Assembly (NCBI GenBank): GCA_964653285.1
Contig: CAZZEX010000043.1
Location: forward strand, 1 to 36,578
Source of the DNA: CAZZEX01 sp964653285
GTDB lineage: Bacteria > Chloroflexota > Anaerolineae > B4-G1
Length of the DNA stretch: 36,578 nt
Reading direction: 5' to 3'
Positions 24,257 through 31,710 of the stretch are shown here, piece after piece. Every line of letters begins with the position of its first letter. The stretch's first letter is position 1. The notes beneath the pieces are model-generated. The model was not told the origin of the DNA. It saw nothing but the letters and a program-made list of their open reading frames with translations, and made no database searches. Both the position numbers and the translations under genes were made by a program.

Positions 24257-25711
24257 TCAGGATGGCGGCGTTGGCGTGGCCCGCGGTGGTTCCGTGGGTG
24301 GTGGTTCCGTCGGTGGCGGCTTCGTCGGTGGTGGTTCCGTCGGCGGTGGTTCCGTCGGTGGCGGCTTCGTCGGTGGTGGTTCCGTCGGCGGAGGCGGAGG
24401 CGGAGGCGGCGTATCGGTCGGTGGCATCGGAGTAGAGGTGGGGGTTGATACCAGGACCCTGCGTGTGGGCGTTGCTGTCGCTGTCGGCGTCGGCGACGCC
24501 GAGACGGGTAAGTGGAACAAATCGAACTCCTCAGGCGTCCTTGTGGGCCGGCGTGTGGGCGGTCTCGATGTGGGGCTTGCCGTGGGTGTTGCGGTGGAGG
24601 AAGGCGTGACCGTCGGAGTGTGGGTAGACGTCATAGTGACGAAGATTGTGGACGTCGCTGTAGCCGTGGAAACACCCCCCACACTGATTCTACCAGTCAT
24701 CAACAAGATAACCATCGCCAGAGATACGAGACCGACGGCCACTAAGGCGGCCCAAAGCCGGCGGTCAATTCGCAGCCCTGCGGCACCTATCCACGGCAGC
24801 AATACAGTCGACGTCGCTGTCTCCGCCACCAGAGTTTTGCCAGTTCCAGAGGATACGTTGCTCTCTGCCTCCACCGTGGGTGAAGGCAAGCCAAACAGTG
24901 CTTCGTGCATCTCTGCGACACTTTGAAGTCGCTGGGATGGTTGTAGAGCCATGGCCTTCATAAGCACGTGCTCGACCACCTCGCTTATGCCGTTCCTCCG
25001 TTGGCGCAGTGGCACCAGGCTCTTTGGGTCCACAACTCGCTCTGTCGCCGTTGGCGGTGCTTCTCCTGCTAGTGCATGATACAGCGTGGCACCCAGGGAG
25101 TAGATGTCGGTGCGAGCGTCGGTGCGTCCCTTCTTGGCATCGTACTGCTCTGGCGGGGCGTATTCCGGCGTGCCCAGACCCCGCATCACTGTCCGCGTGC
25201 GAGGGTCGTTGGGATCCGCCAACTTCGCCAATCCGAAATCAACCAGCATCGCTCGCCCCTGTGGCGTGATGATCACATTCTGCGGTTTGATGTCGCGGTG
25301 GATCACACCTCGTTCGTGGCAATGAGCGAGAGCCCCCATCAGTTGCCGCGCCCAGCCAAGAACCTCGTCTTCGGCCAGCCTCCCCTCCTGGGAAATGACC
25401 TCATCCAACCGCCTGCCGTAGATGAAATCCATCACCAGATAGGCGTTGCCATCCTCTTCGAAGTGGTCAGTGACGCGGGGCAGGTTGGGATAGCGAAGAT
25501 CCGCCAGCAATCGTGCTTCTTGCCGGAACTGCTCGCGAAGTTGAGGCATCGCAGTCTCCCGAGTGCCCGGATAGGGTACCATTTCCTTGAGCGCACAGCG
25601 GACGTCAAGAGCGATATCCATCGCCTCGTAGACAGCGCCCATGCCACCCTCGCTCAGCAGGGCGATGACCCGGTAGCGACCGCTAACCACCTGTCCTGGG
25701 ACAAGGGACAT
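24257..25711 (-). CDS. Membrane-anchored Ser/Thr protein kinase with Pro/Thr-rich tail
   Basis: Hanks-type kinase of 484 residues. Residues about 12-275 hold the kinase domain: the Gly-rich loop SEGGMGAVYEA, Lys in CALKEM, catalytic HRDIKPQN, DFGLA, GTPEYAPPEQY and DIYSLG. A single transmembrane helix (WAALVAVGLVSLAMVILLM) near residues 320-340 would put the kinase inside the cell. The outer part is about 140 residues of Thr/Pro/Ser-rich sequence ending in PPPTEPPPTKPPP-type repeats, with no PASTA or other sensor domain. The repeats are also evident as about 15-base DNA units at 24290-24420. It has its own near-consensus promoter. Confidence 0.95.
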   Translation of the reverse strand: MSLVPGQVVSGRYRVIALLSEGGMGAVYEAMDIALDVRCALKEMVPYPGTRETAMPQLREQFRQEARLLADLRYPNLPRVTDHFEEDGNAYLVMDFIYGRRLDEVISQEGRLAEDEVLGWARQLMGALAHCHERGVIHRDIKPQNVIITPQGRAMLVDFGLAKLADPNDPRTRTVMRGLGTPEYAPPEQYDAKKGRTDARTDIYSLGATLYHALAGEAPPTATERVVDPKSLVPLRQRRNGISEVVEHVLMKAMALQPSQRLQSVAEMHEALFGLPSPTVEAESNVSSGTGKTLVAETATSTVLLPWIGAAGLRIDRRLWAALVAVGLVSLAMVILLMTGRISVGGVSTATATSTIFVTMTSTHTPTVTPSSTATPTASPTSRPPTRRPTRTPEEFDLFHLPVSASPTPTATATPTRRVLVSTPTSTPMPPTDTPPPPPPPPTEPPPTKPPPTEPPPTEPPPTKPPPTEPPPTEPPRATPTPPS

Positions 25712-25859
25712 TACAACTCCTACATCCGAATCTCTGCCCCCAGGGAGATGCTATGTTGAGTACACGATGAGGCTCTGGCCAAGGTGGGGCTATTCGATGG
25801 CTTGACCGGCCTGGGTGAGTAGAAAACGCAACGGTTTCCGATCCGTTCAGCCCACCTAT

Positions 25860-25888
25860 ATTGTAATCGAGAAACCAGTCGCTGTCAA
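25860..25888 (-). promoter_or_regulatory. Sigma70-type promoter for the kinase gene
   Basis: On the minus strand TTGACA is followed after 17 bases by TACAAT. The leader to the kinase start at 25711 is about 140 bases. Confidence 0.75.
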
Positions 25889-25945
25889 TGGTCGCCGGCT
25901 GGAACTTCGGGGCATGGTAATGGCTCGGGCTGTTTGTTATCCGAT

Positions 25946-25974
25946 TTGCCCCCCCTCCCTCACCCTGGTATAAT
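25946..25974 (+). promoter_or_regulatory. Sigma70-type promoter for the PH-like/DUF1648 gene
   Basis: TTGCCC, 17 bases, TATAAT. A GAGGAG ribosome-binding site and ATG 26002 follow closely. Confidence 0.75.
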
Positions 25975-26001
25975 GCCCGCGTTTGAGCGAGGAGCGTGGT
26001 T

Positions 26002-26901
26002 ATGACGGAATGGAAGACAAACGCAGGACGAGGCTTAAGTATTGGCATAGGTCTAATGGTCGTCATCATTTTGGTAAACGTTGGCCTAATCTGGCTGGCG
26101 GCTATCCGGCCGATCAGGATTGGGACGTTCATCATCGGCCTGGCCGTGCTGCTCAGCCTGGGCTTGCTGGGGTTGATCGGCTACTGGCTGTACGGGCTGG
26201 CTCGCTCGGAATACTTTCTCGACCGCAACGCACTGGTCATCCACTGGGGGCCGACGGAGCAGACCATCCCCACCGGACGCATCGAGCGCGTGCTCACGGG
26301 CGACGAAGTCGAGGGGCATATCCAGTTCTACGGCGGGATGTGGCCGGGCCACTGTGTCGGTTACGGAGAAGTCCCCGGCACGGGACCGGCTCTCTTCTAC
26401 GCCACCATCTCTCCCCGGCACCAAATCTACATCGTCACCCCCGGCCTCACCTACGGCATCTCCCCCCCCGACCGGGAGGGCTTCCTCGAGTCGCTCCACA
26501 AACGGTTGCAGATGGGCCCCACCCAGATTGTGGAGCAGTCTTCCAAGCGGCCGGGCTTTCTGAACTGGACTATCTGGCAAGATCGGCTGGGACTGGCGCT
26601 GCTGGTAACCGGCTTCCTGGCAGTCCTTGCACTGACTGGCTTGTTGTGCTTTCAGTTCCCCGCGTTGCCCCGGCTGGTGCCTCTGCACTTCGACGCGGCG
26701 GGCAACCCCGACCGGCGGGGTATACGGGGCCAGATCTTCACTATTCCGCTCATCGGCCTGCTGACGCTGCTGCTCAACGGTGCGCTGGGCGGGCTGGCGT
26801 ACCGGCATGAACGGGTGGCGAGTTACCTGCTGTGGGGCGGGGCAGTCCTCATCCAGGTGCTGGTGTGGACAGCGGCAATCGGGATTCTGGGACGGCTGTA
26901 G
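26002..26901 (+). CDS. Membrane protein with bacterial PH-like and DUF1648 regions
   Basis: A 299-residue integral membrane protein. Two transmembrane helices near residues 15-65 precede a soluble stretch (about 72-180) with YFLDRNALVIHWGPTEQTI and PTGRIERVL, the pattern of bacterial PH domains that follow paired membrane helices. Further helices follow. Between them lies PRLVPLHFDAAGNPDRRG, the DUF1648 signature found in membrane proteins such as SdpI. ATG 26002 is favoured over GTG 25996 by ribosome-binding-site spacing. No substrate can be named; SdpI-like immunity or signalling roles are only possibilities. Confidence 0.8.
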   Translation: MTEWKTNAGRGLSIGIGLMVVIILVNVGLIWLAAIRPIRIGTFIIGLAVLLSLGLLGLIGYWLYGLARSEYFLDRNALVIHWGPTEQTIPTGRIERVLTGDEVEGHIQFYGGMWPGHCVGYGEVPGTGPALFYATISPRHQIYIVTPGLTYGISPPDREGFLESLHKRLQMGPTQIVEQSSKRPGFLNWTIWQDRLGLALLVTGFLAVLALTGLLCFQFPALPRLVPLHFDAAGNPDRRGIRGQIFTIPLIGLLTLLLNGALGGLAYRHERVASYLLWGGAVLIQVLVWTAAIGILGRL

Positions 26902-26955
26902 GAAAGCCCTCTTAGCGGCCACGGAAAGCCACCCTACGTTGGCGCGAGGCATGCG

Positions 26956-27810
26956 GTGCTCGGTTCACTCAATCTCTTTGAATTCCTCGGCGGGCTGGCC
27001 CTCTCCCTCGTCATCGGAATGATCGGCTACAGGCATGGCGCGCTGAGCGGCAGCGGCGTCGCGGGGGCGCTCATCACCGGCACGCTCATCTTTGGATTGG
27101 GAGGCTGGGAGTGGGGCATCTTGCTCGTCGCTTTCTTCGTCTCCTCCAGCGCGCTCTCCTTCTACCACGCCCGCGACAAGCAGAGGCTGGCGGAAAAGTT
27201 CGCCAAGGGGCACCGGCGCGACCTGGGCCAGGCGCTGGCCAACGGTGGTCTGGCGGCCCTGGTGGCGGTGCTCTCTCACCTCCTCCCCCCCCTCTCAGGG
27301 GGGGGGCAGGGGGGGGGGCTGTGGTTCGTCGCTTGTGCCGGCGCGATGGCGGCCGTCAACGCCGACACCTGGGCCACCGAACTGGGCGTGCTGAGCCCAT
27401 ACCCCCCGCGCCTCATCACCACCGGGCAGCGGGTCGAAGTGGGCGCTTCGGGAGGCGTCACGTGGCTGGGGACCGCTGCGTCGCTGGGTGGTGCGCTCCT
27501 CATCGGTCTGCTGGGCGGGCTAGGGCTGCTGGTTCTGGGCCAGGGATGGGCCAGTGCAGGCGCACTGCTGGTGGCGGCGACGGTGGGTGGAGTGGTCGGG
27601 TCGTTGGCCGATAGCCTGCTGGGGGCTACCGCCCAGGCCATCTATTGGTGCGACGCTTGTGAGAAAGAGACCGAGCGCCAGGTGCACCGCTGCGGCACCC
27701 AGACGCGCCTGTTGCGGGGGTGGCGCTGGCTGGGGAACGACATGGTGAACTTTATCGCCTCCGCCATGGGCGCGCTCGTCGCAGCGGGGATCGGATGGGG
27801 ATTGTTGTAA
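26956..27810 (+). CDS. DUF92 family integral membrane protein
   Basis: A 284-residue polytopic membrane protein with DUF92 hallmarks: SGSGVAGALITGTLIFGLGG, AAVNADTWATELGVLS, GASGGVTWLGTAASLGGALL and NDMVNFIASAMGAL. Plant VTE6, a phytyl-phosphate kinase, belongs to this family, so a polyprenyl-phosphate kinase is one possibility; the bacterial role is unproven. A Cys-rich cytoplasmic loop (YWCDACEKETERQVHRCG) lies near the end. A loop near residue 112 is encoded by a C-run/G-run palindromic stretch (27282-27318) that looks like an in-frame repeat insertion. The start is probably GTG 26956. It follows the PH-like gene by 54 bases. Confidence 0.85.
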   Translation: MLGSLNLFEFLGGLALSLVIGMIGYRHGALSGSGVAGALITGTLIFGLGGWEWGILLVAFFVSSSALSFYHARDKQRLAEKFAKGHRRDLGQALANGGLAALVAVLSHLLPPLSGGGQGGGLWFVACAGAMAAVNADTWATELGVLSPYPPRLITTGQRVEVGASGGVTWLGTAASLGGALLIGLLGGLGLLVLGQGWASAGALLVAATVGGVVGSLADSLLGATAQAIYWCDACEKETERQVHRCGTQTRLLRGWRWLGNDMVNFIASAMGALVAAGIGWGLL

Positions 27811-27896
27811 ATAAGGAGTCCCTCCTTCCCTGACAGGGGAAGGATACTACTTCGGCGTGCCGGATCACAGCATATCTGCGATGTCTCAAGCGACAC

Positions 27897-27925
27897 TTGT
27901 CTTCTGCCGCAAGAAGAGGTATAAT
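27897..27925 (+). promoter_or_regulatory. Sigma70-type promoter for the first toxin-antitoxin pair
   Basis: TTGTCT, 17 bases, TATAAT. A TTGATCAA palindrome lies just downstream at 27930-27937, near the expected transcription start. Confidence 0.72.
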
Positions 27926-27931
27926 GATGTT

Positions 27932-27955
27932 GATCAATCAATCAATCAATCAATC
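27932..27955 (+). repeat. Tetranucleotide repeat (AATC)5 in an antitoxin leader
   Basis: GATC followed by five perfect AATC units lies between the promoter and the antitoxin start at 27972, at or just after the predicted transcription start. Confidence 0.9.
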
Positions 27956-27971
27956 GAAGAGGACCAGCCCT

Positions 27972-28283
27972 ATGGAACGGAAGATGACGGCAACCGACGC
28001 CCGCATTCGCTTCGGCGAGGTTATGCGCCGGGTGGTGGAGCAAGGAGAGCAGATCATCGTGGAGCGGGCCGGCCAGCCTCAGGTGGTCATTCTCTCTGTG
28101 GCTGCGTACGAGCAAATGAAGGTGGCCCAGCAGCAGGAAGGCTGGCGGGAGGCACTGGCGCGGGCTATTCAGATAGGGACCAGGATCAGGGCTCGACGGG
28201 AAGGCCAACCCCTCACGCCGCCGGAGGAAGTCATCCGCCAGGCACGGGAGGAGCGCGATGCACAACTTGCCGATCTGCGTTGA
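27972..28283 (+). CDS. Phd/YefM-type antitoxin
   Basis: A 103-residue antitoxin. Residues about 4-55 match the Phd/YefM DNA-binding domain: TATDARIRFGEVMRRVVEQG, EQIIVERAGQPQVVILSVAAYEQM. The charged C-terminal half would wrap the toxin. ATG 27972 has AGAGG upstream. The frame is open further upstream, but those codons fall on or before the promoter. It overlaps the PIN toxin gene by 26 bases, the usual coupling for such pairs. Confidence 0.92.
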   Translation: MERKMTATDARIRFGEVMRRVVEQGEQIIVERAGQPQVVILSVAAYEQMKVAQQQEGWREALARAIQIGTRIRARREGQPLTPPEEVIRQAREERDAQLADLR

Positions 28284-28686
28284 TGCCAGCCTGGTTGTGC
28301 GGTTGGTGGAGAGTGGCACATACGAGGCTCCTGTCGTCATGCTGTGGAAAGAGTGGCACGAGATTGGGCGCTCCGTGGTGGCACCTACGCTCCTCTATTA
28401 TGAAGTGAGCAACGCCATGCGCCGATACGTCGTCCACGGGGAACTGCTTCTGGAGGAGGCCGCCGAGGCCCTGGAGGCTGCCCTGGAACTGGATATCACC
28501 CTCTATGGCGACGCTGGCCTGCACCGGCGGGCCCTGGAAATGGCTGACCAGTTCGCTCTCCCAGCGACTTACGACGCCCACTACCTCGCCCTGGCCGAGA
28601 CGCTGGGCGCAGAGTTCTGGACCGCCGATCACCGGCTGGTCAGGGCGGTGGGCGTGGCTTTGCCCTGGGTGCACGAGGCGGAATGA
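28258..28686 (+). CDS. PIN-domain toxin (VapC-like)
   Basis: A 142-residue PIN ribonuclease. The acidic active-site residues are all visible: Asp in CVDASLVV, Glu in LLYYEVSNAM, Asp in ATYDAHYLALAE and Asp in WTADHRLV. It should cleave RNA, commonly tRNA in VapC proteins, unless bound by the upstream antitoxin. ATG 28258 has GGAGG five bases upstream and lies inside the antitoxin gene. Confidence 0.93.
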   Translation: MHNLPICVDASLVVRLVESGTYEAPVVMLWKEWHEIGRSVVAPTLLYYEVSNAMRRYVVHGELLLEEAAEALEAALELDITLYGDAGLHRRALEMADQFALPATYDAHYLALAETLGAEFWTADHRLVRAVGVALPWVHEAE

Positions 28687-28857
28687 GCGTTCAGTTGTTC
28701 CGCCTTCTCCTACGGGCGGCTCCTCCGATGAGATCACGTGGCTGCGGGGGACGGTCGCGGGCGTAGTCGCCGACTGCTGCACGAACGAGGGCAGCCGGGA
28801 GCCCAGCGTGACCGACGTGGTGCCCGTCGCACTGACGCTGCTGGAGGTGAGCGAACA

Positions 28858-29787
28858 GTGAGCCTGAAATCTAAGTTCCTGGGCGGCATGGTGGGGAGCG
28901 CCTTGGGCGACGCCATCGGTGAACTGGCCTTCCGGGGTCTGGGGGAGGCGGAACTGCGCTCGGAGATCGAGCAACGGGACGTCCTCATCTACACCGATGA
29001 CACCGCCATGGCAATTGGCCTGGCCGAATCCATTGCCCAGGTCGGCGGACTCGACCAACAGCACGTGGGGGATACCTTCCGGGCCAACTTCCAGCGCGAG
29101 CCCTGGAGGGGATACGCAGCGGGTCCGCCCACCATCTTCTCCCTGGCGGGAAGACACGGGATACCTTACGTGGAGGCAGCCCGCAGCCTGTTTGGTGGAC
29201 AAGGCTCGTTCGGCAATGGGGCGGCCATGCGGATCGCACCGGTGGGGTTGTTCTTCCACGACACACCAGATCTTTACGAACAGGCCCGGCTATCCGCGTC
29301 TGTGACTCACGCCCATCCCATCGGCGTGGACGGTGCCGCCGTCCTGGCCTGGGCTGTAGCCCAGGCGGTGAAACTGGACCCGCAAGGATCGTTCCCGTTC
29401 GGGCGGTTCTCGCAAAGTCTCGTGGATTTCGCCCGGACGCCGGAGATGCGGGACAATGTGGCGCTGGCCCGAACCCTGATTATTGAAGATGTCCCTCCGC
29501 CAGATGCGGCCAAGCGCTTGGGGCGCAGCGTGGCCATGCACGAGTCGCTGCCGTTCGCGCTCTACGCCTTTCTGCGTTATCCCAAGTCGTTCGAGGCCTG
29601 CCTCTTCTGCGCAATTCTGAACGGCGGGGATCGGGACACCCTGGGCGCGATGGCCTGCGCTGTCTCGGGGGCCTATCTGGGGATTGAAGCCATTCCGCAG
29701 GCCTGGCGAGAGAAGATCGAGAATCGTCAGCATATTGAGGACCTGGCGGCCCGGCTTGCGGAAATGAGTGGTAGGGGGAATCACTGA
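28858..29787 (+). CDS. ADP-ribosylglycohydrolase family protein
   Basis: A 309-residue ADP-ribosyl hydrolase (DraG/ARH family). The family uses two Mg2+ ions to remove ADP-ribose from proteins or small molecules. Metal-binding motifs are visible: YTDDTAMA near residue 42, and GGDRDTLGAMACAVSGAYLG near the C-terminus. GSALGDAIGE, GNGAAMRIAP and THAHPIGVDGAAVLAWAV complete the pattern. The start is GTG 28858, with GGAGG 11 bases upstream, overlapping the stop of an otherwise unassigned frame. No ADP-ribosyltransferase gene is adjacent. It lies between two PIN toxin pairs. Confidence 0.92.
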   Translation: MSLKSKFLGGMVGSALGDAIGELAFRGLGEAELRSEIEQRDVLIYTDDTAMAIGLAESIAQVGGLDQQHVGDTFRANFQREPWRGYAAGPPTIFSLAGRHGIPYVEAARSLFGGQGSFGNGAAMRIAPVGLFFHDTPDLYEQARLSASVTHAHPIGVDGAAVLAWAVAQAVKLDPQGSFPFGRFSQSLVDFARTPEMRDNVALARTLIIEDVPPPDAAKRLGRSVAMHESLPFALYAFLRYPKSFEACLFCAILNGGDRDTLGAMACAVSGAYLGIEAIPQAWREKIENRQHIEDLAARLAEMSGRGNH

Positions 29788-29921
29788 AGCACTGAGGGAG
29801 ATGAAACCACTGAAGAGAATACGACTGCAGATTCAGTGTTTCCAGCACGTGGGCCGCTGGTGGCCAGCGAAGTTCATCGTACTCAGCGGAACACGAAGGA
29901 CATAAAGCAGGAGAGAAGCCC

Positions 29922-30245
29922 ATGTCGTTCTTCACTGTCAAGGAACTGCCTGGAACCGAGATGCTACCGGGCGTCGTGCGCCGGGCGGTCTACCTGGAGC
30001 ACGTGATGATCACTTTCTTTGACTTCGAGCCAGGGCGGGTGCTCCCGGAGCACGACCATCCCCACGAGCAGATCACCTACGTGGTGCAGGGGGCGATGGA
30101 GTTTCACCTGGGGGACGAGACGCAGGTGCTGCGGATTGGCGACGGGGTGTGCATCCCACCCGGCGTGCCACACAGCGCCGTCGTCCTCGACGAGCCCACC
30201 GTCGCCCTCGACGCCTGGTATCCCCCGCGCGAGGAGTACAAGTAG
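29922..30245 (+). CDS. Single-domain cupin protein
   Basis: A 107-residue cupin. The metal-binding motif 1 is LPEHDHPHEQITYVVQGAMEF, given here as LPEHDHPHEQITYVVQ plus GAMEF, and motif 2 is IPPGVPHSAVV. It has the two His plus Glu and the later His needed to bind a metal. Small cupins of this kind act as isomerases, dioxygenases or sugar- and polyketide-modifying enzymes, so the reaction is open. AGGAG precedes ATG 29922. The M23-like gene follows after four bases. Confidence 0.9.
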   Translation: MSFFTVKELPGTEMLPGVVRRAVYLEHVMITFFDFEPGRVLPEHDHPHEQITYVVQGAMEFHLGDETQVLRIGDGVCIPPGVPHSAVVLDEPTVALDAWYPPREEYK

Positions 30246-30249
30246 CGGC

Positions 30250-31086
30250 GTGCAGAAGCGCAGTTGCGGGCGCACCCTGCTCCTACTCCTCGTCAGCCTG
30301 GGCGGCCTGTGCCTGATTGCCGGGGTCTATCTGTGGCCACGCTATCGCGACAGGCTCGTTCCGCACCCACCACTGCCCTCATTCTCCACCGCGCCACCCT
30401 ACTTTACACGCCCTGGCCCCTGGCCCACACCGCCCGTGGCCGAGGGGTTTGATTTTCCCCTGCTCCCTGCCCAGGCTTATGGCCCCTACATCCAGGGGGC
30501 CACTGGGCCGCTGGCGGTGGATACCCGCTATGGCGCGCAGAACCCGGCGCAGGGCGAGCGCTCCAACTGCTTCCGCAATGCCAACGGCGGCAGCGTCCCC
30601 TTCAGCCAACTCTACCACGCCGGGGTGGACCTGTTCGCGCTGAATGACGCGGGGCAGGTCGTATGGGGAGAGGCCGCGCACACCCCGATCCACGCCGTCG
30701 GCCACGGCGTGGTCGTCTTCACCCTGGACGCAGGCAGAGACGGTCACATCGTCGCCATCGAGCACCTGCTGGCCGATGGCGACATCGTCTACTCGGTCTA
30801 CTAGCACGTGGACCACGTGCAGGTGCGGGCAGGCCAGCCGGTGGCACGCGGACAGGTCATCGCCGTGGTCTACGACCAGGGGTTCAACAGCCATCTGCAC
30901 TGGGAGATGCGCACCTTCCGCGACGGATCGCGCCTGTTTCCGCCGGGGACGGCGGGCGCGCGGGGCACCTGTAACGGCCACGTTGCAGGCGTGGGGTACA
31001 CCTGGGACGACGACCTGGCCCGCGCTCACCCGGACCACTACGGCTACCTGGACCCGACCGCTTTCGTCGAGAGCCACCGGCCTTAA
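30250..31086 (+). pseudogene. M23 metallopeptidase gene broken by an amber codon
   Basis: From GTG 30250 the frame encodes a signal anchor (TLLLLLVSLGGLCLIAGVYL), a Pro-rich stretch and the first half of an M23 domain with YHAGVDLFALND. It stops at TAG 30802-30804 within SVY-HVDHV. The same frame then continues through VRAGQPVARGQVIAVVYDQG and the zinc-binding HLHWEMRTFRD to a TAA at 31086, giving 278 codons in all. The truncated product would lack the second zinc-binding His motif and should be inactive. Readthrough or a base-call error are alternatives. Confidence 0.85.
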
Positions 31087-31091
31087 GGGGC

Positions 31092-31262
31092 CTAAGGGTG
31101 TTCCAGAATTTAAAGTATCCCAGGTCATAGCCTGTCATTCTGAGCGTAGCGAAGAATCTCGCCCTGGACAGGCGGTTTGGGTACTGTGGCGTGAGATTCT
31201 TCGCTTCACTGCGTTCCGCTCAGAACGACACTGGGATGACTATTTTTCTGGAACAGCCTTAG
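31092..31262. repeat. 171-base inverted-repeat element (MITE-like)
   Basis: The two ends are imperfect inverted copies over about 65-70 bases. CTAAGG...TGTTCCAGAA at 31092-31108 pairs with its complement at 31246-31262. ATCCCAG and TTCTGAGCG...AGCGAAGAATCTC in the left arm also recur inverted in the right arm. It has no coding capacity. It lies six bases after the broken M23 gene. The remaining 31263-31340 shows nothing recognisable. Confidence 0.82.
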
Positions 31263-31344
31263 CCTTTTCTTTGCGTCCCTGCGACTTTGCGCCCTTGCGT
31301 TAAAACTTGTCGGTTTGAGGCGCAGCTTCACTGGACGTCTACAC

Positions 31345-31382
31345 TTGACAAAGGAGTGTATAAGTTTATAATCATTATAAAC
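31345..31382 (+). promoter_or_regulatory. Promoter with perfect palindromic operator for the second toxin-antitoxin pair
   Basis: TTGACA (31345-31350), 16 bases, TATAAT (31367-31372). A perfect palindrome with nine-base arms, GTTTATAAT and ATTATAAAC around a single C (31364-31382), covers the -10 box. This is where a Phd-type antitoxin would bind to repress its own operon. Confidence 0.85.
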
Positions 31383-31410
31383 CTTTTAATCTTCCAGGGA
31401 GGGACTTGCT

Positions 31411-31707
31411 ATGGAGCGGAGCATCGGCGCGACCGACCTGCGACAGCACCTGACCGACGTTCTGCAGGCGGTGCGAGAGCGGCGTGAGACTTACGTCGTC
31501 GAGACCTTCGGCCGGCCCCAGGCGGCCATCATCAATCTGGATGAATACGGGCTACTCCAGCGTTTCCGGCGAGAGCGGGAAGCGTTCTTCGAGTGGCTAG
31601 AGGCCACCTCAGCCCGCAACGCCGAGCGTAACGTGGGACTGAGCGACGAGGAGATGCTGGCGATCATCGAGCAGGCCCGCGAAGAAGTTGCCTCTGCTGC
31701 GGAGTAA
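31411..31707 (+). CDS. Phd/YefM-type antitoxin
   Basis: A 98-residue antitoxin with the Phd/YefM N-terminal domain (SIGATDLRQHLTDVLQAVRE, then TYVVETFGRPQAAIINLDEY) and an acidic C-terminal half ending in LSDEEMLAIIEQAREEV. AGGGAGG-type ribosome-binding site before ATG 31411. It is paired with the PIN protein three bases downstream and expressed from the palindrome-bearing promoter. It is only distantly similar to the antitoxin at 27972. Confidence 0.92.
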   Translation: MERSIGATDLRQHLTDVLQAVRERRETYVVETFGRPQAAIINLDEYGLLQRFRREREAFFEWLEATSARNAERNVGLSDEEMLAIIEQAREEVASAAE

Positions 31708-31710
31708 GCC

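Noticed and set aside
24240..24926. Gly/Val-rich open frame opposite the kinase gene
   Set aside because: It is the antisense of the Pro/Thr repeat tail of the kinase; composition explains it.
27924..27971. Antitoxin start at ATG 27924 or 27927, which would put the AATC repeats in the coding frame
   Set aside because: Both codons lie on or directly after the -10 box, before the predicted transcript start; ATG 27972 opens the recognised domain.
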